A stretch of DNA of 64,000 nt, taken from NCBI RefSeq assembly GCF_019175285.1, contig NC_056527.1:121448382-121512381 (forward strand), given 5' to 3'. Shown one piece after another: positions 45,101-57,300 of this stretch. This stretch comes from Sceloporus undulatus (taxonomy: Eukaryota > Chordata > Lepidosauria > Squamata > Phrynosomatidae). How positions within the stretch are numbered: the stretch's first letter is position 1; each line of letters opens with the position of its first letter. The notes beneath the pieces were generated by a model. The model was not told where the DNA came from and did not search any database. It was given only the letters and a program-made list of their open reading frames with translations. The position numbers were made by a program, and so were the translations under genes.

Positions 45101-48100
45101 TTCTCTCCAGAGTAATTTATGGACTACTGTCCTTCATGTTGCATGTTAAAGACTATAAAGTACTTTTTGGTTGGAAATTGTGGGACAGCATCTTCTCATA
45201 GGAGATTATCACACTGGGGTGGGACTGGGTCAGGAGAAAAGCAGATTGCTCTCCCATCCTTATCCAATCCTAATTCCATCCTTATCATGATTGCATAAAA
45301 GCGTTTCAGATACATCACACTTTGTCCTGTCATTAAAGTGGAATTGTATTAATTCCACTTCAATGATGGGGCAATGACAGGATAAGTGGGACATCATGTG
45401 AAAGTCTTTCGCGTGATCGTGGTCAATTATGGTTCAATGACAGGACAATGACCAGATAAGTGGGACATCGTCTGAAAATCTTTTTGTGATCGTACAATAA
45501 TGATGGGAAAAGGATGGGGCAAGGACGTCCATTTCCCTGTGTGCCATAGCCTGGCATATAAACTGAGCTGAGATGTGAACCCAGGTTTCTAGGTAGTAGA
45601 TATGCATTTGATTCCCCCCCTCCCCCTCAATTGGTTTTTGGTGTTCAGCCATAAGCCCTGGCTCATCTCCATGGCTATTCCAAGCCTCATTTTTGGTGTC
45701 TCCTTCAGGTGGATCATAGGTGTCATTGCATGTACAGTCATCCTACTGATCGTCTTCTGCAATCTCCTGGGACTTGCGCTGGGCACTTATGGGCTGGCAG
45801 TACGGGAAGATCCCAGCGACTACGAAAGCAGGGGAGAAGCTGGAGCCAAACTCCTCTTGACGTAAGACAGATTCTTAGATGCATTGTAGTCACTGCAGCA
45901 AGGTGGCTTCCAAACTATATGGTGGCATATCTTGTGGGGATGATTCATGAACTTATGAAGATAATGCAATGCATGAGTGGGGAGGTGGGTCATTCTCCAT
46001 TCCATTTTGGATCATTTTATTTGGGAAGAGCAAAGCTAGGGATTGAAGACCTGGGCAGTGATGTAGCAACTGGCTATTGTCCCTGATCGCTGTTCTCCTT
46101 CCTTCTTCCAGTGGTGTTGGCTTCAGCTTCCTCTTCTCTTGGATCTTGATTCTCTTGGTCTTCGGCACTTTCCTGGTCGGTGGAAACGTCCAGACCTTAC
46201 TGTGCAAGCATTGGGCCAACCAGGAGATTTACAAGGTACGTATTTCCCTTCAGATACTGAAACAGAGCTATCATGTCCCCCTCCCCTAACCTTCTCTTCT
46301 CCAGGCTAAACATACCCAGCTCCCTAAGCTGCTCCTCAGTCTTGATAGTTGCCAGATCTTTCAACATTTTGGTCACCCTCTTCCGGACACACAAAAGTGT
46401 TGGCAGAGCCCTTGCGGAGGTATAAGAAATCTCTACAAACAGTCAGAGTAGAATGAATGGACCTGACAACTACTGAAACCCAGCAGAACCCAAGGAACTA
46501 ATCTGCTTCTCCAGACCATTCTGGAAGAAGCCCAGGACTCTTGTTGCCGCATGGCAGGGCTTCGCCTCTCCCTTTGCTCTGCATTCCTCTGTGTGTCATC
46601 CAGGATCTGCGTGATCCAATTAGCCGATCCCCTGGCCCTTTCCCTTCCTTCACCCTCGGGCACAACTGGTGCCCAGGGACTGTGCCAATGCATTAATTAA
46701 AATCTCATCAAATAACAATTAACATTTGATCTTCATTTAGAACGGAAGTGCCTGTCATCGCAGTCTGACAACTGTACTTCAAGCACAAAAGCAAAGGCCA
46801 AGGAAGAGGCTAACAGGGGTTTTGGCTATTTAAAAAACTATAACTCCTGGGGTGCAGGAACTGATGTTGGCTTATTGTTGCTTGCTCAGTTCAGAAAAAC
46901 CCTCCATGCTTCAAAATACAGGAGAAAGGCAATAGAAACTGGAGTTAAGAAATTAGTTGTGAATGAATAGAGCCATGCTACAGAATTAATCCAGTTCGAT
47001 ACAACTTTAGCTGCCATGACTCCATCCTACAGAATCCTGGGATTTGTAGTTTTGTGAGGCCCCAGAGCTTTCTGACAGAATACCACACCAGACTACAAAT
47101 CCCAGGATCCCGTAGGATGGAGCCATGGCAGTGAATGTGATGTCAAACTGCTTTACTTATGTAGTGTGTACAGACTGTTGGAGATCTCTTATTCATTCGG
47201 TCACTGACCGGATGGCATGTAAGAAGGAGCAACAATAACACTAATATGTAGTGGCTACCAAAACAGAAATATTAATTAAAATGCTAAAATTACTGTTTTG
47301 GCTTCCACCTTGTCCAGCTGCTTTGAACAAAAGTGTGCTGCATCTGGACTGTTCATTGCAGAAGATGGAATATCCCTAAAATGGATGAATGTCTTGTCTT
47401 CTGCCTGAGAGTTCACAAGATGTGAAGGTTTTAAATCTATATGTCTGGACAGTCTTCCCTCCCCAGTTCCCTTCTGATCTGATGGCATGCCTCTGACAAC
47501 AAATGTGATGCCTCTTTTGGTGTGAACACTTTCACAGGTGTGCAAAACATTCCCCCAGACGGAGTGTGTTGGTGCATTCCTGAAACTTTGCATCATTCTT
47601 TTGAGTCATGCTGTGGGGGAGGAATTAGGTCAAAGCCAGATGAAGAACAGTTTTTGGGCTGGAGTTTTGCAGGAGAGTGACTCACCGCAATGGTGTGAAA
47701 TTCATGGGCTGGCAAAAGCAAATGTGCAGATTAGATGCTGCAGAGAAAGGTGACCACACCTGGCTCAGGTGAAGAGAGCATCAAGTGGACAACATGCACC
47801 TTCTAGATGATGTTTGACTGCAACGCCCATTAAGCCAAGGTGGAATGATAGCAATTGCAAACCAGCCACATCTGTAGGGGCACATGTTTCCCATTCTAGA
47901 CATAGGGCAGGGATACACATGTTCTAGGTGCACAAAAATACCATTTTGAGCTCCACTGATCTCCTACAATAACCTTTGGTTCCAGACCCTGAAACATGGC
48001 ACTCAGTTCTCCTTTTCTTTACTGCATCCAAGAGTTTCTGCCTTGTCTCTATACAAAGATTTTTCTCTGCAAGTGTTAACTCAGTGATTCCCAAACTCTG

Positions 48101-51100
48101 GTTCTCTGGGTGCTTTGGACTTCAGCTCCCAGAAACCCCAACCATCTTGGTCAATGGTCTGGGATTCTGGGAGCTGAAGTCCAAAAAGTCTAAGTTTGGG
48201 AATCACTGTATTTTAACTGGAAACCTTGAGGCTCTCCCACACTTGCGGAAACCAGTCGCTCATGTGGATGGTGCCACTTTGTCTATACTGGCATCCATAA
48301 CAATAAAATAATTTCTCCATCAGTAAATAGAATTGTGCTATATGCTTGGCATGGCTGAGATTCCACAACAAGGAGATGGAGTATGACTGATTCTCATGGA
48401 GTATAACTTACTCTCACGCAGTGCAACCTTGCTGATGAATTACAGTGCCAAATGTGCATGCATGCGCACCTACATGCACAGTTTGCATCCATGCAGAATG
48501 CACCCGTCAATGCACACTTAGCTGTGCACATGCATTCACAGTGTGCCCCACAATGAGCAATCAATGCACAACAAAAGTATGAAGAAGGAGGAATGCAATG
48601 TGCAGAAAGGAAATGTCCATGAATCTTGTGCTGCAGAAGTCTGCCGTACCCAGTGCTTCTAATATTTGACAACTTTGGTATACTCAAGAATTGAAGTTTC
48701 TTTTGTAGGAAGTGTATAGTTTTTGCGCATTCCCTAATTTCATGCACACATCACTTCTGTAAACTTGAACTGAATAAGACTTTTCTGCATTGGACAAAAA
48801 TGTCCACCTGTTTCTGTAGGGGAACCTATGCACACGTAAGACAGCAACAGGATTTGGAAAGTTGAAGGCTTTGATGGCTGGCATCCATAGATTTTTGTGG
48901 GTTTTTCGGGGTATGTGGGCCATGTTCTAAAAGAGTTTATTCCTGGTGTTTTGCCAGCATCTGTGGCTGGCATCTTCAGAAAACAGGATTTGGCTTTTTC
49001 TTTCTCATATCCTTTCACAGAATCACCTTTGTGTTCCTTTTTTTCCTCCTCGACCAGAACCACCAGGTTCTCTCTGGGTTAGCAGAACCAACCAGAGCAC
49101 CATTCCTAGCGATCATTCTTCCAGCGCTAACATAAACCACGATTCCATGTCCCATTTTGTTCCTTTTTCCAATCTGTAGTTTATCGACACACCGGGCAAC
49201 CTGCCTCCTTCCATGAACATCTCTCAGCACCTGGGCCTGAAGAAGAATCTCAACATAACTACTGCTTACCAGTGAGTATCTTCTGGTTGGGCTGTGCATG
49301 GGGAAATGATCTTTCCCCTAAGATTTTTAAACTGTTGGCTTCATGGCTGAGCTGTAACCTAACCCTCAAACCACTATGCCATGCTGGTTTGCTATGGGAC
49401 GTTAGAAAATGCCCAAAGTAAAACTGCATTCCCCCTTTCCTTTCCCTTTCAGGCAATGCAAGAATGGGGCAGGTTTCTGGGAAGTTCTGCACCTGGAAGA
49501 CAGGTATAATCTTAATGAGCATCTCAGTATTGCCAAGGTAAGACTTGGGTGTGGTTTCCCTTGTGGGTTGGCTTTGTGTTGCTTTGCTGATCTTGCTTTT
49601 CTTCATCTCTTCTACTTCTCTGCTCAACAAGGACTGATTCACCGCAAGAGTGCCAAATAAAGCCTCCATCATGGGAGGATTTAGGGCATGTGGCTGGAAG
49701 GCTTTGCTCATTTGCTTCTCAAAGGAAACACAAGTAATTACAGCAATTGTCTTCCCGCTGCAAGAGAGTCTGTGAAAAATGGTACAGGGTTGGAAGAGCA
49801 TCCGCAGCTCTGCACAAAATTCATGTGTAGGTCTTTCCCCCTGGAAAACAGCATTTTCTATGCAGGCATTTTTCGGTAAAGGTTATACATTGAAATTCTG
49901 TTTCCTGTATTGAAAAATCTTATTTTCTGTCCCAAACAGCAAAGTCAGAATTTTGCATCAAGGACCCAATTGCCTAATTTTTGATGCTGAAGGGGGGGAA
50001 ATTAAGCCAGTTTTCAAATGTTTTTGCATCACTACCCCAATCTCTCCTAAGAAACTTTTGGTCCTCTGGATGTTTTGGTCTAAAGCCTTGCACATCTCTG
50101 GTTGGGGCTTCTGGGGCTTGAAGTCCAAAAGACCTGGGAAAGGAGGTGGGGACTCCAATCCTTGCTCCAGATGGTCAGAAACCTCCCAGTGATCCCTCTA
50201 AACCTCCCAGTTCTCCCAACAGCTGCCAAAGCCACCCATGAAGAAAGCCTTTTGGGTGTCTCCCAGTGCATCTGCTACTCAAATGACTTCCCTGTTTTGC
50301 TGCAAATCCTGTTTTTTGGGTCCCACCTTCTTCTCCTTCACTGTTGTTGCATCACAGTAGATGCCTGATGGAGAGCCAGCATGGTGCAGTGCTTTGAATG
50401 TTGGACTGTGACTCTGGCTGCATTCCCACTTGCAAATAAATCGCTTTGTGATCCAAATCGATGGATCAGTTCGGGAGCAGAGCGTGGTGTTTTTCCTCCA
50501 CAGAACAATCCCGTCATAATACTTCATGATGTCTGAATGCAAGGACAAAACTGCAGAGTTGTATTTGTTATCTCCCACAGCAGAGGAAAAACTGTTGTCA
50601 TTATTTCTCCTGACATGAAGGGGCAAAAGGGTTGAAGATTTACAACCGTAGTTGCATGGTCAATGTATCCTCCAAGGACTTTTCATATGCAATCCCTAAG
50701 TAGGAGCTCAACCAAGGATTCCTAGATCTTTTGGGGATCCTCTTTGCTCCTCTTTGCTTCTTGGAAGAAAAGAAGCAAAGGATAGCTGGTGGTGGTTCAA
50801 GTGGGCAAACTTGAGGCTTGGGTCCTTGCTTATTTGCCTGCACCTGCCTTGCTTTTACTCTTTGGAACTAAAGTCCTGTGGTGACCTTTCCGCTTTCTTG
50901 TCTTTTTTGCTCCAGTACACCACAGAGTTTCAGAAACGTCTCGCCCATTTCCACACCCGCTTTGAAGAGATCGTCTTGTTGAATGCAGAAGGGAGAAAGG
51001 ACCTGGAGACCTTCAGAGACAGCCAGATTGACCAGATAGACTATGCGGCTTTTGCAGCAGAGGTGGGATGGGATGGATGCTCTCTGAGTGTCTCTTCAGT

Positions 51101-54100
51101 TGCAAACAATTCAACCAGTTGGTGATGGACAAAGCCAGGGATGGGCAACTGTGGCCAGTCTGCCCTGCAACCCTCTAGTCCAGTGATTCCCAAACTATGG
51201 CCTTCCAGGTGTCTTGGATTTCAACTCCCAGAATCCCAGACCACTGCCCAAGATGGCTGTGGCTTCTGGGAACTCAAGTCCAAAACACCTAGTGGACCAA
51301 GTTCGGAAATCAATGCTCTAGTTGGCCACACCATCATGCTTTGGCATACTGGCAGTGTCACATCCCTTCCAGTCACCATTTTGACTGGTTTTCATCTGGT
51401 TTTGTTTTGTTTTGTTCTTTTTCCAAGGGTTGCTGAAATGTTTTCAAAGAACTGCTGCATTTGTCTAGAATTCAGAGACATCACCATGTTAGTTTGGAAT
51501 ATCTACAGTATATGTAGTCTTGGAGACTAACTGGGTGAAAGACGTAGCACTAGCTTTCATAGACTTTGGTCTACTTCCTCAAACGCATGAAGTGAACTGG
51601 TGCCCAGGAAGGGCCTTTATGATCCACCTGCATGAATAGCCATAGAAATGCAAACCTTTGTTTCCTCCTGTCTTTGTCCCTTAATGACCATCATTGTTAA
51701 AACTGGACTTGTCATCTCATCACCATACCCACAAGTTTTGCAAGTGGAACTCCACCCCATGCGCTGTATAATCTGCCCTGTATGCTCAGGTCATTTACTC
51801 CAGTTGACCAGGAATAGGCCAGAGGATGTTTTCTTCAGCCGCCCCCAAATTGTGGGATGACCTTCCAAAAGAGATCTGCCAGCTGGATATGCCGCCAGGA
51901 TGGAAAACACCATTAAAAGTCAGTCTCTTCCGGCAGGCTGATCCGGATGATTTTTTAAATGGTGAATTCAGATGATGAATTTTTAATGTGGGTTGCTTTA
52001 AAATGTGTATGCCTTATGTATCTGTTTAAACTGTGGCATGTTTTAATTACTATGTTTTAATTGTTGTTGTGCATTGTTGATTTGTTCTTGTTCCCTACCT
52101 GGATTCATGGGGGGAGAAGGGTATGAAAATCATCATCATCATCATCATCATCGACTCAAGTTTATGAAAGCTCATGCTCAAACTTCTCTTTTTTTAGTTA
52201 GTCTCAAAGGTGCTGCAAAATCCCTTTGCATATTGATTTTCCAGACCAACACGCCTACGTCTTTAAATGATAGATCTTTTGGATAACTTCAAAGGATCAC
52301 TCTGGGCTCCTGAACCTATTTGGGGGCTAAATTTAAACCTGGATTAACTGCCCCAATGACCTGGGAGCAACCACAGACAAAATGCACCGTAGCCTCCTGT
52401 CCTCAGTATGCAATGCTCAACATCTTAATTCATTCTCCTGCATTTGTAAAAGATGCTCACCGGAGAACGGAGCCAAGAGACTTCAACAAAACGTACTGCT
52501 TTCTATTCTAATGCATGCAAGTGTAGTGCCGCATTGTTTCCAGTGATTTATTTCTGTTCCAACCAGACCTGCTTGATGTAAAAACCTCAAATGGGGAACC
52601 ATTAATTCTTTGATTTCTCCCATGCTATGCGCATGCAAGGCAAGGGAATGAACACCTTCAGCATTGCAAAAAGCAATGCTTTTGAAGATGGAGAATAGTG
52701 TAATGGTTGGGAGACTAGGCTATGAATCAGGAGGATGTTCCCTTATTCCAATTTTTACCTTTGCCATAAACTCTCTGGGTAGCCTTGGTCAAGCCATTTT
52801 TTCCTAGCCTCCATATTAATATGATCATATTAAGTCATTTTACAGGGAGAGTCGAAGATTGCTGGGACAACGGATGCAAAAATGTTTTAAACACCTGAAA
52901 GCAATGCTGTAAAGATACCAAGCATGATGGTAACTGCGACATATCTTTTTTCTCTCCCTCCAGATACGCAATCCTGTGGTGCAAACAAATGTGGAAGGTT
53001 TGGCCGGGGACTTAGAGAGACTAAGCACGGTTCAGGTAGGAGCCAGAGGGAAATTTTGGATCTGGTTTCTGCTGGGTTACTTACATGAGGAGGAGATGTT
53101 TAGGGTTGATAAGGCAGGACTATGCCAGGCCTTGAAATTTCAGGGACCAAAAACCTCAAAGCCAGGGAGCATTTCTTGTCACCGGGGGCAGGCAAAAGCA
53201 AGCTGCAGCAGCTTTTCCTAGCCAGTATGTTCTTCCACATTAATAACATTCGGCATCTTGCCCACCTTTCCATGTTGTTTGGACATTATTTTCATCTGGG
53301 TCCTGGTCAGGGTGACTAGATGTCATAACCACACAGGAGGACAAGGCAGCATAAATGCAGGGCATTCCAGGAAAATGTAGAATGTGACAACATTAAAAGC
53401 TAAAAGCATCAATATAAATATAAATGCATGCCTCTTTGTCATGCTCAAAATGGAGAACATTTTGGAATTTCTCCCAAGCAGCAGGTTGAAATGGGTGACA
53501 TTTCTTGGGAAAGGAGGACATCTGGTCACCCTGGCCCTGGTTTCCATCTGTGAAATGTTTGAGGGTATGATGTCCATCGGCAGAATGTGTTCCAAATCTC
53601 CCCTCACATGAGATCTTGGTGTCCCTTACAGAGCGACCGAACGCTGGCAGAGCGGCTGGCGGATGAAGCCAAGAAGCTGAAAAAGATTCAGAATATGACT
53701 GTCCTTATGATGGAAGTCCTGGTCGTAAGTGTGTGCCATAACAAACCAAGGAACCCATAGCTGTAGCCCAGTTGCAGATGTCCTATGCTTCCACGGTTTA
53801 ACCACAGGGAGAGGCAGGAAATATACATAGAAATTATTATTATTGTTATTATTATTATTATTAACCTAAGGATGGCTTGAACCACTCTGAGGCTGCACTG
53901 CAGAAATAATGCAGTTTGACACCACTTTACCTGCATTATTTCTGCAGTGCGGATGCAGCTGGAGACACATTGCTCAGCTCACTGGAATTCTTTTCTTCCT
54001 TGAAAGGTCTTAGAAAGTGTATCTGAGTAGGGCTTACCTATTTTTGCCGCAAATTTAGCTCTAGGTAAATAACTGTTGGCTTCTGAGGTGCAAAATCAAA

Positions 54101-54285
54101 CTGATGTTGCTGGAGGCCTCTGATGCCCCAAAGGCTAATTAGAGTTTGCACATAAATGCATAAATAAGTAGTTAAACTGTTATTGCTCCATCCTATGAAA
54201 GCCTGGGGTTGCTAGTTTTGTGACATATTTGGTGGGGGGGGGATAATGTAAGCTGCCTTGGGTCCCTTTCCAAGAGAAAGGTGGC

Positions 54286-54347
<62 letters not shown>

Positions 54348-57300
54348 NNNNNNNNNNGTTCACCTGAATTGTTATCTTGCAGGAAAAGCTGAAAGAAAGC
54401 ATCCAGTTCTTATCAACAATGGCTCTCGACCTCCAGGTATTGGTATTGTTGGCTTTTAAGCTTCTTCTTCATTGAAACTGAAACAGGACTGAAGTTGCAT
54501 CCGCCCTGAAGAAATAATGCGGTCTGACACCATTTTAACTTTCATGGCTGAATGCGATGGAATTCTGGGATTTGTAGTTTTGCGGTGCACCAGACCTCTC
54601 TGGCGGGGAAGGCTAAACATCTTTCCAAATTACAAACCCCAGCATTGCCTAGCAGTGAGCCATGGGAGTTAAAGTGGTGTCAATCTGCTTTATTTCTGCA
54701 GTGTGGAAGCAGCTGGAGAGAGCCACTGTGTCTGGGCCATCTATGTATCCAAGTGCCATTCCATGCCAAGCTCCCTTTAATTGCTTGGGGAGACTAGGCC
54801 AGTTTCAGCCTGTTATCCCAGTCCAAATTGATTTGTCTACTGATTAAATTAATTAAAGCTGGCAAACCCAAACATGATTATGCCTAATAAATAAGTCATG
54901 TGCATCATGTGCAGTGGAGATAACTTACCAACAAGTGTGCCTAAGTCTGCAGCCCTAGTAATGAACAGTTGGTAGGTCATGATGTGCAACACAGCCAACA
55001 TCAGCATAAATTTTGCTTTGGCTCTCTGTTGGTGCCGGCTGAAGTCCCTGGTTTCCAAATGTTGTAGACTTGGGCTATGATCTTACTTGGTCAGACATAG
55101 CTATGATGATGGACTTCAGTCACTGTGGCTATTTTGGCTGATGCCATGGCTTGAAAAACTATCAGTATCTCTTAAATTAAGCAATGTCCCAAATCTAGCT
55201 TTAAAAAATCCCATTGATATGGCCTTGGGGTCGCCATAAATTGGGAATGACTTGGAGGCACACAATAACAAAGTCCATCTTATGATCTCATAAAGATTGA
55301 ACCGGATGCCAGCCTTGGTTTCTCTCTCCTTCCCTCACTTCCATGCCTTCATGTGCAACAAAGTGGGCTATGCAGGAGGACTAGCCATGCCACTCACTAC
55401 TAAGCATTGAATTCCTATAATGAAACAGGGACTGTTGCTTTTCAGACCTCACATCTCTGCCTAAAATGCATGCAGTGTCAATTCTGTGTTTCCTCTTGGA
55501 CCCCTTGTTCATCTTTAATTGGTCATTTAGGGATTTTCAGAAAGCCCTTCCAGTAGCGTCATCCTTCCAGGGCTTTAGCTATGGCAAAATAATGAAGCAT
55601 AATGCACACTCCAGCCTGCGCATCTTGCAAATTGATTCACTAACTGGAATGGTTGGCTTGGGGAAACGGAAGCCACGGCTGGGCCATAATTAGAAGGAGA
55701 TGGAAAACTCTTTTCCTATGAAAGATTAGGGAAGAGGTTATGCATTCCCTATACATAGATATCAAATGTGGTGTGCATTTTGCAAACAGAAACCCTTTCC
55801 ATGTACATAGTGCAGTGAGAACCATATATAGACCCCTTCAAAAGGTCAGAGTATTCATTGATTCTTTTCATCTCACCAGCTCCAACTAGCATGCTCACCT
55901 CTCATACTCATGGCCTATTTAAGACAGAACAGCACACAAGTGTCCAAGTGCTGTAAAATGTCCCTAATATCATCCTCATTGTGGCCAATTTGCAGCCAGC
56001 CAAGCAGGTTCAAGGATACGAATCTTGCTATCGGATCACACCAGAGGTTTCCATAGCTACATATTGCAGGGATTGGAAAGCGGACAGCGCACAGGAGTGA
56101 CCATTTTCAGCAACAGACCCACAGTCCTTGTGACTTTTCCTCCCTGCTTGAGACGCTACACGTCTCATCTGTCTGCACCCTTCCAGTTACTTACTGAGCT
56201 CTTTCCTATGTTCTCCACCAGGACCTCATAAACAGCACCGAATCCCAGATTGGCCATGCTGAGACCATTATCCCTTTAGAGTCTCAGAAGATCCTGAGAC
56301 AGGTGAGTAAAAAGAAAGAGATGCTAGAATTAGGATAATACCTGGGACTGGACCAGAAGCTAAGCTCAGGGTTGCCCTAGAGCAGAAAGATAGGCATGCA
56401 TTTGGCGACCGGCAACAGCAACTTGCGTTTATTTGTGGTGCTGAATATATTGCAACAGCTGCTGCTTGTGGTCTTCCCCAAAGTATTTGTTAACCACTGA
56501 AGGGAAATGAGATGCTTCCAGATGGGAAGGGCTCCTTTGCTCATTCCAATAACCAGAGTCTGAAATCCTGTTGGTGACATGCAGACGTCACATAAAATTA
56601 GGCATACGTAGCGTTGGACTCTGGAGACCAGGGCTTGAACCCCTGCTCTGCCATGAAAACTTCTGGGTGATCCTGCGCAAATGTCACTCTCTCAGCCTCA
56701 GAGGTTAGCAATGGCAAACCTTCTCAGAAGAAACTAGCCAAGAATGACAGGTGTGCCTTAGTGCGTGGCCACAAGTTGGAAATGACTTGAAAGCATATGA
56801 TGCCTTTGCAATGGTCACTGCAACAACCCCTCAAACATGTAATATCTTGCAATTGGGTCATTGCTTGTGTTCAGAGGCATCTGCAGTGAAGGAAAGAAGG
56901 GCAGAGAGAATGAAAGAGAGGGATGGAGGGAGAGAGAGGAGACTCCATCCTCTTCAAAAATAGAACAGTACAATCTCCATCTCCTTTTTTCCCCCCTCCA
57001 GGAGCTGAGTTGCTTCGAAAGGAAAGAGATGGGCTACATTTCCCAGTACCTGAATTGGCTGAGGAGTGTGGTAGGTATTGGCTCCTTTCATTCAGCCTCT
57101 GTGTGACGCCTTTGCAATGGGAGGTCTAGTGTGGAGTTCCCAGAGGAGTGCATGAGACGCCACTTGTACAATGCCAGAAGATGGAAATGCACAGCAAGGA
57201 GAGATGTCATTGATGTCAGATGAATGCAACAGCAGTCAGGAAAGGCTTTGCTCATTGGGAGTGGTGAAATACAAATCAGACAGTCATCAATACCTGCCTT

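Noticed and set aside
52120-52155. Short regular repeats as a CRISPR array
   Set aside because: Simple ATC microsatellite at a LINE tail in a vertebrate genome; no spacer structure anywhere in the window.
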